Assembly (NCBI GenBank): GCA_965262485.1
Contig: OZ253540.1
Location: 2,790,001-2,854,000 of the forward strand
Direction of reading: 5' to 3'
Length of the DNA stretch: 64,000 nt
From: Bin87 sp965262485
GTDB taxonomy: Bacteria > Chloroflexota > Dehalococcoidia > Lucifugimonadales > UBA3495
How positions within the stretch are numbered: position 1 is the stretch's first letter; every line of letters starts with the position of its first letter. Below, piece by piece: positions 1-8,447 of this stretch. A model generated the notes under the pieces. The model saw nothing but the letters and a program-made list of their open reading frames with translations. It was not told the DNA's origin and made no database searches. A program made the position numbers and the translations under genes.

Positions 1-1831
1 CTCGTGGCCAGTGAGCAGACCGCCCGGCTGGAAGGGTCTATCCCCGCGTGTGCGGGGGAACCATGGCGTCCGTCGCGAGATAGATCGCGGGCTGCGGTCT
101 ATCCCCGCGTGTGCGGGGGAACCCTCAGCCAGGCCCCGATCCGACGCAATGTCATGGGTCTATCCCCGCGTGTGCGGGGGAACCCCGCCGGGGGCGATTT
201 GGGGTACGAGGCCAAGGGGTCTATCCCCGCGTGTGCGGGGGAACCACGGCAAACATCTGGGCGGTCTCCAGTTGGGTCGGTCTATCCCCGCGTGTGCGGG
301 GGAACCAATGACCCCCTTTTTGAGGTTACATAACCTATAGGTCTATCCCCGCGTGTGCGGGGGAACCAACGTCACCTCGGGGGAGCCCTTCGTCAGGAAA
401 GGTCTATCCCCGCGTGTGCGGGGGAACCATTGTGATTGGCACAGTAGCCATCCCCACCGACGGTCTATCCCCGCGTGTGCGGGGGAACCCGATCGGAGTG
501 ATCGCCGACTTCAGCGTCGGGCGGTCTATCCCCGCGTGTGCGGGGGAACCCATCATGAACCAGACATTAGGCCCGGCCAATCAGGTCTATCCCCGCGTGT
601 GCGGGGGAACCGCATCAAACGCATGGCAACGGTTTCCGGGAAAAGGTCTATCCCCGCGTGTGCGGGGGAACCGCCAGGCCGTTGTACTCCGCCAGGGGGA
701 TGTCCGGTCTATCCCCGCGTGTGCGGGGGAACCCCCTCGAATACCAGCTTGGCGTCGGAACTGAAAGGTCTATCCCCGCGTGTGCGGGGGAACCCGCGCC
801 TGCTGCGCGGTGGCCATGCCCAACTTGGGTCTATCCCCGCGTGTGCGGGGGAACCCTGGCGGCGGCGGCGCGGGCCACGGGCGATATCGGTCTATCCCCG
901 CGTGTGCGGGGGAACCCCCGCTTCCGCTTCCGCACCCACGCACTAGGAGGGTCTATCCCCGCGTGTGCGGGGGAACCCGGGGTCGGGGCCGATGACCGAT
1001 CGGTGAGGTGGGTCTATCCCCGCGTGTGCGGGGGAACCGTCACCGATCTCGCCCCGCGTCCCGTCCGCCGCGGTCTATCCCCGCGTGTGCGGGGGAACCC
1101 GGATCACCTACCCCAAGCAAATCCACGACCAGGGTCTATCCCCGCGTGTGCGGGGGAACCGACCTTCCAGAACGCCAGCGGCGGCGAGGAGACGGTCTAT
1201 CCCCGCGTGTGCGGGGGAACCGTCGTCAGGGTGGTCAGCGCTCCGGTGTCCACGGGTCTATCCCCGCGTGTGCGGGGGAACCAAACAAAATGCTCCATTG
1301 TGGTCTGGTCAGGTCGGTCTATCCCCGCGTGTGCGGGGGAACCCGGGAGGGCTAGGCCAGGGACAGCCCCAGCACGGGTCTATCCCCGCGTGTGCGGGGG
1401 AACCTCTGTTCGTGGCGGGAACCGGGAGCTGCAAAAGGGTCTATCCCCGCGTGTGCGGGGGAACCCGCTGGCGGCGCGAGCCACGGACGACACCCTGGGG
1501 TCTATCCCCGCGTGTGCGGGGGAACCCACCAGTAGAGACCTGCTTTGTGCTGCAATATGGGTCTATCCCCGCGTGTGCGGGGGAACCGCTCCGCGTCGTA
1601 CCGGCGATACGCAGCGTCAAGGTCTATCCCCGCGTGTGCGGGGGAACCTCGGAATGGTTGCACTGGCAGCCAGCACAGCACGGTCTATCCCCGCGTGTGC
1701 GGGGGAACCTCCGTCCTTGGGGCATCGACCTCGGATACCGAGGGTCTATCCCCGCGTGTGCGGGGGAACCCAACGCCCACGCTCCCGCCGCCTTTTTGTA
1801 GACGGTCTATCCCCGCGTGTGCGGGGGAACC
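1..1831 (-). CRISPR. Type I-E CRISPR array, 30 repeats visible
   Basis: Repeats of 28 bp start at 35 and recur every 61 bp to 1804-1831, with 33-bp spacers. Base 1 is the last base of another repeat and 2-34 is a spacer, so the array continues off the left edge. Read on the minus strand, the repeat has a six-pair stem (CCCCGC/GCGGGG, loop ACAC) followed by the handle ATAGACC, the geometry used by Cas6e in type I-E. The base on either side of the 28-mer varies, so the repeat is 28 and not 29 bp. No degenerate repeat was seen at either visible end, including the one nearest cas2. Orientation matches the cas genes, so transcription runs from 1881 towards 1. Confidence 0.98.
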
Positions 1832-1881
1832 CTTGGCAAATTGATAGTTTCTATCCGCAATTATTCGCCGAGGGAAGGTGA
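1832..1881 (-). promoter_or_regulatory. CRISPR leader
   Basis: Only 50 bp separate the cas2 stop from the first repeat. The stretch is more AT-rich than its surroundings and holds a small inverted repeat GATAG-N3-CTATC at 1843-1855. New spacers should enter at its array-proximal edge. It is short for a type I-E leader, so part of the leader function may lie inside the end of cas2. No convincing array promoter was identified. Confidence 0.6.
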
Positions 1882-2169
1882 CTAGCCGTATTTTACCAAG
1901 TACACGCCGTCGGCGTCCACGATCTCCTTGGGCGGCTCCCCCAAACTCCTGATCCTCTGTTGACCCGGCGCTGTCAGATCCCGCCAGGTCATTACCACCG
2001 ACCCATTGCCCAGCTGCTGATGCCACCGTACCAGCACGTCCCAGATCCGGTCCCGTATGCCGCTGGTCATCTCAGGCGATGTGTACACCCCGGGCGCTAT
2101 TTCCAGCATCACCGACGCCAGGAACCCGCGGTACCTCCCCGCCACGTTTACCGTCACTACCACCGTCAT
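1882..2169 (-). CDS. cas2: CRISPR-associated endonuclease Cas2 (type I-E)
   Basis: This 95-aa protein has the Cas2e form: a hydrophobic first strand, the RGFLASVMLEIAPGVY segment and the GSVVMTWRD strand. With Cas1 it forms the spacer integration complex. Its ATG overlaps the cas1 stop by four bases (ATGA), so the two are translationally coupled. It is the last gene before the leader and array, as in other I-E loci. Confidence 0.95.
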   Translation of the reverse strand: MTVVVTVNVAGRYRGFLASVMLEIAPGVYTSPEMTSGIRDRIWDVLVRWHQQLGNGSVVMTWRDLTAPGQQRIRSLGEPPKEIVDADGVYLVKYG

Positions 2170-3140
2170 CAGCCTTCCCCCTCCCCAGTTTCTGCGTCCG
2201 GCCAGCCGTCCATCAGACTCACGTCGCCGGTACTCTCCGACACTGGCCCTACCTCCAGCGGCGGTACGTCCTGAAACAGCGTCTTGATGCGGTCAATCAT
2301 CTTGGGAATCACCCGCTCCGACCTCAGCAAATCGCCCGTCGTGCGCCTGGTGTGCCTTTCCACATCCAGCCGGGGGTTCTTTGCCACCGCCGCCGCCGAC
2401 TCGAACGCTGCCGGCAGCAGCACCGTATCGCGAAACAGGTCCGCGATGTCCAAGGCGAAGGCCTCTCCGCTGTGTTCGTGGATGAACCCCAGTTGTGGGA
2501 TGGCTCCCAGAGACGTCACCGCAATCACCGCCGCCGCCGTAACCGCGACCGACGCATGGTTGATGGCTTGGTTCGGAATGTCCGACGCCGTCGGATGCGC
2601 GCGGTCGTAGCGCCGTCCCCGCCACTCGATTCCGTACTGTCGCGACAGGTTCTGGTAGGTGCGTTTCATCCGCGCACCCTCAATGCCTCGCAGCACGTTA
2701 ATGTCCGCGTGCGGCAGCACCTCACCCAAGCGCAGCGCGTACATCTTGCGCGCAATCAGGATGCGGCTGCCCTGCGGGTCGCCCCAGGCCCGCATCTGGC
2801 GGCGCGCAATGTCCGACGTATCCGGCATCAGCGGCGGCGCCGTATAACACCGTACGCCGTCCTCGCCGACGGCCACCAGCCCGGTGCCGTGCCGCGCCAT
2901 CAGACGCAGCGCGTCGTGGCTCACCGTTGAACCCGGCCCCAGCAGAATCATGGAAAGACTCTGAAACGGTATGCCGTAATCGCCGGCCTCCAGCGAGCTG
3001 TCGGCGTCCGGTCCGGCCTGCCGCTCAAAACGCAGCGTCCCATCCCGCACCGTCAGCGCGCCCCGAGACAGCCACAGCAGCCCGTGGCGGTCGGCGTGGG
3101 GAATTCTTGCGGTTTCCAGTCCCAGTCTGCCTCGCAACAT
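2169..3140 (-). CDS. cas1: CRISPR-associated integrase Cas1 (type I-E)
   Basis: This 323-aa protein is the catalytic subunit of spacer integration. The metal-binding residues expected for Cas1 are in place: Glu154 in LRGIEGARMKR, His221 in GFIHEHSG, and Asp231/Asp234 in FALDIADLF. The acidic tail past residue 290 looks flexible. The start at 3140 is preceded by a repeat-like hairpin (3145-3172); the best Shine-Dalgarno-like sequence (AGGAGG, about 3171-3176) lies some 30 bases upstream on the far side of that hairpin, which is odd and suggests structured control of translation. Confidence 0.96.
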   Translation of the reverse strand: MLRGRLGLETARIPHADRHGLLWLSRGALTVRDGTLRFERQAGPDADSSLEAGDYGIPFQSLSMILLGPGSTVSHDALRLMARHGTGLVAVGEDGVRCYTAPPLMPDTSDIARRQMRAWGDPQGSRILIARKMYALRLGEVLPHADINVLRGIEGARMKRTYQNLSRQYGIEWRGRRYDRAHPTASDIPNQAINHASVAVTAAAVIAVTSLGAIPQLGFIHEHSGEAFALDIADLFRDTVLLPAAFESAAAVAKNPRLDVERHTRRTTGDLLRSERVIPKMIDRIKTLFQDVPPLEVGPVSESTGDVSLMDGWPDAETGEGEG

Positions 3141-3144
3141 TGTT

Positions 3145-3172
3145 CGTTAAATCCCCGTGCCAACGGGGAACC
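3145..3172 (-). repeat. Solitary CRISPR-repeat-like hairpin in the cas1 leader
   Basis: On the minus strand this stretch begins GGTTCCCCG, has a TTGGCA loop region, closes with CGGGG and continues ATTTAAC. That copies the layout of the array repeat (GGTT, stem, stem, AT-rich handle) with a five-pair stem. It sits in the 87-bp gap between the cas6e stop and the cas1 ATG. It may be a Cas6e binding or cleavage site in the cas mRNA; similarity is seen, function is inferred. Confidence 0.6.
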
Positions 3173-3227
3173 TCCTTCCGGTTGGGGGGAAGTTATTCAA
3201 TTATTAAGGTACGTTGGCGGCCCGCGC

Positions 3228-3944
3228 TCAAGCAGGACGCAGGAGCAGCATACCGTACCCATAGGCGCGATGCCGACCCACGCCTTGCGCCAGCAGGCTG
3301 GCAAACGCCTGGCCGTCAGTAACAGTGAGCGTACCCCGCATCAGTGCGTCTGGCCCCTCGCTGTACCGGCTGTGCCGCTTGCGAATAGCGCGGGTGCGCT
3401 GGAACGACTGCAAAGTAGCCGACTCCAATTCAGCCCCGCCTCTACCGTCAAGTTGCCGCGAGAGCCAATCGGCATAGACCTCTTCCCGACTGCGCGGCAT
3501 TTCTCCTTTGGGGTATCGGATTGCCTCCAGTTGGAAAGCGTCCCATTCCTTGCCGGGACGACACTCAGCCTTATCGGTGCGGCGCACGATTGGGCGAACC
3601 CGCGTCTCAAAACCCAGCCGCTTGCCCGGCGCCCACTCCATGGGCATAGGCTTGCTTTCGATGCTTTGAGCAGGCATGATCCCGCATTGTAGAGGCTCGG
3701 CGTAGATGCTGGCCGCCTCGCACAATTCCTCTGCATCCGCCGTGCAGTAGCCGTAAAGACAGCCCCTCAACCCTCCCCTGGGGAAAATCGCGCGGAACGG
3801 TTTGGGAGATAAATCCTTCCCGAAGCATTCCGTCAACAGGCAGTGCATCCCGTGATCCGGGTCCCGCAGCCGTCGCATTCCCATCCAGCGCTGGAAATCC
3901 CGCACATTGACCTCGGCTCGTATCATTTGCAGCGGTTTCGTCAT
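3228..3944 (-). CDS. cas6e: Cas6e crRNA-processing endoribonuclease
   Basis: This 238-aa protein is the Cascade subunit that cuts pre-crRNA at the base of the repeat stem and stays on the 3' hairpin. It shows the N-terminal D-x-x-H-G-M-H-C-L-L segment that normally carries the active-site His/Tyr region and the glycine-rich C-terminal motif GVGRHRAYGYGMLLLRPA of Cas6e/Cse3. The ATG at 3944 overlaps the cas5e stop (ATGA). A longer upstream reading frame exists but is only a shadow of cas5e. Confidence 0.95.
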   Translation of the reverse strand: MTKPLQMIRAEVNVRDFQRWMGMRRLRDPDHGMHCLLTECFGKDLSPKPFRAIFPRGGLRGCLYGYCTADAEELCEAASIYAEPLQCGIMPAQSIESKPMPMEWAPGKRLGFETRVRPIVRRTDKAECRPGKEWDAFQLEAIRYPKGEMPRSREEVYADWLSRQLDGRGGAELESATLQSFQRTRAIRKRHSRYSEGPDALMRGTLTVTDGQAFASLLAQGVGRHRAYGYGMLLLRPA

Positions 3945-4651
3945 GGCGTTACTCCTTCGCACACTGTCCGTCCTCCGCCGTGCAGTCCGGACACCCAATT
4001 GCGCTGGTCGGTCAGCAGATACGTCCGGCTGGGACTGATGTTGTCCATGCCCTCCCTCTCCGGCCAGAGCAACCGGCATGATTGGCCGGCATCGTCGGCC
4101 CCAGGAGTAGTCAGCAAGGCCGCCAGCGCCGTTTCCCCCTCGGCGAACCCGGCGAACAGCGGCGCCGACGGCAAACACGGCTTCCGTCCGATGAACAGCG
4201 GACGCATCGGTTCCTGCAGCGCATCCGCCAGGTCGTCCAGCGTCGGCGCAGCCTCCACCGGCTCCAGCCGCAACGCCACCGTAACCCGCATATCCGCGTA
4301 GTAGTCGCGGTAACGCAGATGCGGTGCGAGGTAGGTATTGGCACCGCCGGCACGGCCTTCCGGCGCGCCCCGGGTTGTCCAACCCCGGTCGTTGGCGGCC
4401 AATTGCGCCGTCTGAAAGTCCGTCATGCGCACACCGCCGGCGGGCTCACGGTCAATGCGGGCCGCGAACACCATACGGTCCTGCAACCCCTGATGCCGCT
4501 CCCGTTCCACTCGACGCCAGCCCAGCGCGTTAGCGAATAGGCCGGTGAGCATTGACACCGCCGGAAAAGGGCGGATGACGCCGTAATTGTCAATCGTCTC
4601 CCCGCCGAAAGCCATCAGCGGGCTTTCCAGGTTCAGTATAAGGTGGCGCAT
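3941..4651 (-). CDS. cas5e: Cas5e Cascade subunit
   Basis: This 236-aa protein caps the 5' handle of the crRNA in Cascade. The start MRHLILNLESPLMAFGGETI is the typical Cas5 opening (L-x-L-x-x-P-L-x-x-[FW]-G) followed by R-PFPAVSMLTGLFANALGW. It begins two bases after cas7e ends and overlaps cas6e by four, so the Cascade genes form one tightly coupled transcript. Confidence 0.94.
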   Translation of the reverse strand: MRHLILNLESPLMAFGGETIDNYGVIRPFPAVSMLTGLFANALGWRRVERERHQGLQDRMVFAARIDREPAGGVRMTDFQTAQLAANDRGWTTRGAPEGRAGGANTYLAPHLRYRDYYADMRVTVALRLEPVEAAPTLDDLADALQEPMRPLFIGRKPCLPSAPLFAGFAEGETALAALLTTPGADDAGQSCRLLWPEREGMDNISPSRTYLLTDQRNWVSGLHGGGRTVCEGVTP

Positions 4652-4653
4652 GG

Positions 4654-5832
4654 CTACACCGCCTCAGCGTTGCGCACCGACTCCGCCGCCCACGTCGCCA
4701 GGTCGTCCAGGCACAGCCGCTCCGCTCCGGGAATGTCGCAATCCTCCACCGACATAGTCCGCCGAACCTCCTTGCCGCCGTAAGCATTGTCCAACTTACC
4801 CAGCCGGACAGACAGCGCGTCGGCAGCGGATTCCACCTGCGCCCGCGCCGGCTTGCGGTAGGCGTTGGCCAGACTGCGCGGCTGCCGGCTCCCCGCCTCC
4901 ACCAGTATCAGGTCGGCGCAGGCGTAGGGCGCGGTGGAGCCCAGCTTCGCCCCCGGCGACACCGTGGCGATGAGATGCACCAGATGCTCCACCACCTTGC
5001 CGGCCAGATCTCGGTCGGCATTCTCCCATTCCTCTGCCTTGCATCCTTCCAGGTTGGAAACGAGGCCGGGCACGTCAATGACAACGTAGCCGTAGAACAA
5101 ACCTGCCGTCAACTCCATGTCGCCGATGTGCGCCGCGCCGGCGTCCTCGTCCTCACGCTGCAGGTCATCCACCACAGAAAAGTAATCGCTCTCGCTCTCT
5201 TCGGCGTGAACGGTGAAGGCGTGGGCCACGTGGACGGCGGCGTCAATGTTGGCGCCGGGGTCAGAAGTGACCATGCGGCCAAAGAGGGCGCCTTCTAAAC
5301 CTCCTGGCAAGATGGCTTGCTCTCTGAAGGCCCGGAAGTTGTTGCGTTCACCGCCTGCTGCGAATAACGCTGTCGCTGCGTCACCGGCCGCTTTGGCGTC
5401 GCCAGAGTGTTCGGCGCAGATGGCGGCGGCGCGCTCTTGCAGGTGTTCTACTTCGGGAAGGCCCAACAGCAGTGGCTGGCGTCCGCTTTCAGTCGTGCCG
5501 CTCCTGCCATACACTCCGACATTGAAAGCGTCTTCCACCGCTTTCAATACGTCTTCGGCGTAACTGTGGGCATCGCGCAGTGGGTCCATAACCTTTCGCT
5601 CCACGATGTTCCGTGAGCGTAGGGCCGACGTGCTGCCGGCAATGCTGCGCAGCGAAAATTCATCCTGGGCAACCCGCCAATGGCGCTTCAGACACTGGGA
5701 CGATATGCGGGTGCGGACCGCGCCGCCGAAGGGCATACGCTTGGCGAGGCCGGAATCGTCCCGGTTCAGCAGGGCCGCCGGATACGAGTGCAACGTGTGT
5801 ATCTGCAAAAATCTGGGGATGGTCATCATCAA
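4654..5832 (-). CDS. cas7e: Cas7e Cascade backbone subunit
   Basis: This 392-aa protein forms the crRNA-binding backbone of Cascade. The N-terminus has the Cas7e signature: LQIHTLHSYPAALLNRDD, then the GAVRTRISSQCLKRHWR segment. The middle holds the usual FYGYVVIDVPGL strand. Length is normal for the family. It follows cse2 by 11 bases. Confidence 0.95.
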   Translation of the reverse strand: MMMTIPRFLQIHTLHSYPAALLNRDDSGLAKRMPFGGAVRTRISSQCLKRHWRVAQDEFSLRSIAGSTSALRSRNIVERKVMDPLRDAHSYAEDVLKAVEDAFNVGVYGRSGTTESGRQPLLLGLPEVEHLQERAAAICAEHSGDAKAAGDAATALFAAGGERNNFRAFREQAILPGGLEGALFGRMVTSDPGANIDAAVHVAHAFTVHAEESESDYFSVVDDLQREDEDAGAAHIGDMELTAGLFYGYVVIDVPGLVSNLEGCKAEEWENADRDLAGKVVEHLVHLIATVSPGAKLGSTAPYACADLILVEAGSRQPRSLANAYRKPARAQVESAADALSVRLGKLDNAYGGKEVRRTMSVEDCDIPGAERLCLDDLATWAAESVRNAEAV

Positions 5833-5843
5833 TCTCCCTGTCG

Positions 5844-6458
5844 TTATCCTTCGGATTGTTGGGAACCGCGCCGCTCCGCCTGGTAGTAGGCGCGGGCGAT
5901 ACGGCGACGGCCCTGTTCGGCCTGGTTGTCATCATATCCTTCGCTCAAAATGAACGTAGCCATATCGCGCCAGTTGAACGAAACGCTGGCGGCCGCCAGC
6001 ATCCGGAACATCCGGGCCAGCAGGACGCGGAGCATACCCTCCCGCGCTATCAACAGACGGTTGAGCCGAGTCTCGCTGTAAAATCCCGTTGACCTCTGTG
6101 ACTCGCCGCCCAGAAACAGCGCTCGTCCCACCGGGATACTCCCGTTATGCGCGGAGCGACTGGTAATGTCATCGCCGCCGGAACTGCGCGTCATCAGCGC
6201 CATGCCGTGCAGAATCAGACCCCACTTGCGCTCAATTTCAGGGTTGCCCAGCAAGTCCTCGCCGGCCATCAACCGCCAGAACGCCGCCGTGTCGGGTTCG
6301 TCCGGGTTCATGCGCCGCAACCCGGCGAAGCCGCCCCGGTCATAGTCGGGCATCGCCGCTACCGCCCCGGCAAAGTGAAATGCAGTGTCACCCCATGAGC
6401 GGGCGCGCGGTGGCGATTCCGGCGCGACCGAGGTTTCAACGCTGTCTATCGTGGTCAT
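5844..6458 (-). CDS. cse2: Cse2/Cas11e small Cascade subunit
   Basis: This 204-aa, mostly helical protein is the small subunit that lines the belly of Cascade and stabilises the R-loop. It shows the Cse2 pattern of DTAAFWRLMAGEDLLGNPEIERKWGLILHGMALM and a basic C-terminal region (RRRIARAYYQAE). The ATG overlaps the cas8e stop by four bases. Confidence 0.93.
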   Translation of the reverse strand: MTTIDSVETSVAPESPPRARSWGDTAFHFAGAVAAMPDYDRGGFAGLRRMNPDEPDTAAFWRLMAGEDLLGNPEIERKWGLILHGMALMTRSSGGDDITSRSAHNGSIPVGRALFLGGESQRSTGFYSETRLNRLLIAREGMLRVLLARMFRMLAAASVSFNWRDMATFILSEGYDDNQAEQGRRRIARAYYQAERRGSQQSEG

Positions 6459-8014
6459 GCGCTACTCTCCTTCTCGTCATCAAACAGGAACGGCAACCCG
6501 CTGTTTCCGCGTAGCCTTCCCTCAAACAACCCCTCCGCATTCACACGGGCGCGGTATCGGTGAATCGCTGGGCACGGTAACGAATCCTCGGCGTCGCGCA
6601 GGATGTTACGAGCGTTAGGCAAGACAAAAATCCGCAGCCAATCGTTATGGATGCGGTCACGCTCCGCTGCATCGTCAGCCTCAAACTCCGTTTGCAGGTC
6701 GTCAAAAAAGCGGGCGTCAACAATTTCATCCAACCGGTTCAACCAAGGACTGGCCAGCCGGCGGTGCTCGGGGCTGACATTGTCCCGGTCGCCCCGCGCC
6801 GCGAATACCTGGATGGCATGGCTCAAAATTCGCTGGATGGTCCCGATCCGGTCAATGCGTTTTTGGGCTAGGTTACCCAGATCCTCTGCGCTGTTGTTAC
6901 CAGTGCGGCGCAGCATGGCATTTCTGGTTTTGCTGCGAATGGGGATGGTGCGCTCGTAATAGCCCTCGGTTTTGCCCTGTCCTCTCACCATTCCACGGGC
7001 CACCAATTGCATCGTTTCTTCAGAGCGCTGTTCATCTGGCGTAGGCTTCAGCAGGTCAGGCTGTCGCCAGTCAAACAGGTATTCTTTTACCCGCTTGTAG
7101 GTAAATCCGCCGGCGCTCAAAGTCAATGGCAGACCGTCCCGGTTCGGGTTGTACGGCGTCCATGGGTCTGCGGTACGCCCTTTGAGGTCCTTACCTTCGA
7201 TGCGCGCCGCTTTGGAGCTGGTCCTGATTGCATATAACTGACCGCTTCGATCAGAGCGAAGGCGTATACGCCGGCAGACTTCGATGTAGAGCGGTCCCAG
7301 TTGATTCACTAGCAGCCTTTCGGCACTCGTCCCATCCCAGGGGAGTATCCACAGCAGATACTGACCACCGCTGGCAGCCGGATAATCGGCCAACAGGGCG
7401 ATGGTGTCTCGCCGAATATGTGCCCCGGTTCCGCCAGGCGGAGCCAGCGAGAACGCCGGCCTGCTGCCCAAACCGCCGTTCATCCGGGAAACGCCGTAGT
7501 TGCCAGCGCCTCCGAATCCCTCCATGGTTTGCAGCGTAATCAGAGCGAAGATCCAGTCATCCAACCCGGCCTGAGACGCGACGGTTGCTTTCAGATCATG
7601 GTTCTTGGAGGTGACCAGCATATCCAGCTCGTCGGCAGTTGCCACGCGGCTTTTGTACTCGGCCAGTTTCCCGGCGGAGCGGGCCGGCGGCTGCATAAAC
7701 GCCGGCTTGGTGATGTCCTCCACCACCAGCTGCCACGGTTCATCGTCGGGAAAATCATCCACCGTCAGCCCCCGGATCAACGCCACCCACTCCGTCGCAT
7801 CCCCCGGCGGCTCGCTGACGCCGGCTCGGTGCATCGCCATCGCCCCCAACTGCGCCAGGAAAGCGTGCAAGGCGTGCCGTTGGTGCGGCCGCAAGGCAGG
7901 GAATGCCTCTACCTCGTCCGCCATCAGTGCCGCGCACACCTCCGGCAGCGACGCCCAGCGCGTTTCATCTGCCGTGCTGATACGGATGAGCGGTTCTGTT
8001 AGAATATTGAGCAT
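6455..8014 (-). CDS. cas8e: Cas8e/Cse1 large Cascade subunit
   Basis: This 519-aa protein recognises the PAM and recruits Cas3. It starts MLNILTEPLIRI, the common Cse1 opening, and contains the usual W-x-x-L-I-T-L-Q-T-x-E-G-x-x-GxGNYG core around residue 170. Full length for the family. It follows a 65-aa reading frame by 93 bases and shares the promoter at 8347-8375. A weak AGGAG lies upstream of the ATG. Confidence 0.95.
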   Translation of the reverse strand: MLNILTEPLIRISTADETRWASLPEVCAALMADEVEAFPALRPHQRHALHAFLAQLGAMAMHRAGVSEPPGDATEWVALIRGLTVDDFPDDEPWQLVVEDITKPAFMQPPARSAGKLAEYKSRVATADELDMLVTSKNHDLKATVASQAGLDDWIFALITLQTMEGFGGAGNYGVSRMNGGLGSRPAFSLAPPGGTGAHIRRDTIALLADYPAASGGQYLLWILPWDGTSAERLLVNQLGPLYIEVCRRIRLRSDRSGQLYAIRTSSKAARIEGKDLKGRTADPWTPYNPNRDGLPLTLSAGGFTYKRVKEYLFDWRQPDLLKPTPDEQRSEETMQLVARGMVRGQGKTEGYYERTIPIRSKTRNAMLRRTGNNSAEDLGNLAQKRIDRIGTIQRILSHAIQVFAARGDRDNVSPEHRRLASPWLNRLDEIVDARFFDDLQTEFEADDAAERDRIHNDWLRIFVLPNARNILRDAEDSLPCPAIHRYRARVNAEGLFEGRLRGNSGLPFLFDDEKESSA

Positions 8015-8107
8015 AGTTGACGTGCTCCTAATGATCTTGGGTAAGATGGGTAGAGATCGTCACATTCACCGTACAAGCGACGTAGGGTCTTTGGCAATGG
8101 CCTGCCG

Positions 8108-8305
8108 TCACTCCCTGGTATTTCCAATTGGAGCGATGGGCGTGGGGCTATCAGCATCGAGAGCGTCTAAATCCCCTATCGCGATGGTGAGCGCGTTGCG
8201 TTTGGCCCGCAAATTATGGCACTCGGCTTCCTTTGCGGCCAAAAACTTTGAGATTTCGTCTATCCGGCGCACAAGGAATTCACGGGGAATTCGAGTATCG
8301 TGCAT
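8108..8305 (-). CDS. Small coiled-coil protein leading the cas operon
   Basis: This 65-aa frame starts with ATG at 8305, five bases after GAGGA, a good ribosome site, about 35 nt from the predicted cas transcription start. Residues 8-45 form a charged helix with heptad-like leucines; the tail is rich in Pro, Ala and Asp. I do not recognise the family. The position is notable: the pseudo-spacer of the nearby mini-CRISPR aligns to the 33 nt immediately before this start codon. It could be a regulator, a leader peptide or the toxin partner of that guide; none of these is shown by the sequence. Confidence 0.6.
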   Translation of the reverse strand: MHDTRIPREFLVRRIDEISKFLAAKEAECHNLRAKRNALTIAIGDLDALDADSPTPIAPIGNTRE

Positions 8306-8340
8306 TTCATTCCTCGCTAAAATAACTTAGTCCTAGGGTT
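8306..8340 (-). promoter_or_regulatory. Putative protospacer of the mini-CRISPR guide
   Basis: Read on the minus strand, AA (8340-8339) is followed by a 33-nt stretch (8338-8306). Positions 2-12 read CCTAGGACTAA; the pseudo-spacer at 8476-8508 reads CCTAGCACTAA at the same positions, ten of eleven identical. The mismatch is spacer position 7, which is position 6 in the 32-nt E. coli numbering, where Cascade flips the base out. The site spans the predicted start of transcription and the leader of the cas operon. Confidence 0.6.
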
Positions 8341-8346
8341 ATAGTG

Positions 8347-8375
8347 ATTGTATTTCGCTTGACGTGCATTGTCAA
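8347..8375 (-). promoter_or_regulatory. Sigma-70-type promoter of the cas operon
   Basis: On the minus strand a perfect -35 box TTGACA (8375-8370) is followed by exactly 17 bp and the -10 box TACAAT (8352-8347). The start of transcription should fall near 8340. An inverted repeat TTGAC-N7-GTCAA (8359-8375) overlaps the -35 region and could be an operator. The promoter serves the 65-aa gene and cas8e through cas2. Confidence 0.75.
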
Positions 8376-8447
8376 CGATTGCTCTCTGGGAGAGGGTGAG
8401 GGCGTATACCCAACCAAAATATCGAAACCACCTACATTGCAACGTGA

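Noticed and set aside
4..1881. Long reading frames inside the CRISPR array with repeated GLSPRVRGN, SIPACAGEP and VYPRVCGGT peptides
   Set aside because: They are translations of the repeat in three frames, produced by the fixed 61-bp period.
8376..8447. Plus-strand promoter for the mini-CRISPR and hicAB
   Set aside because: Only a weak TACATT -10 candidate without a matching -35 was seen; not reported as a promoter.
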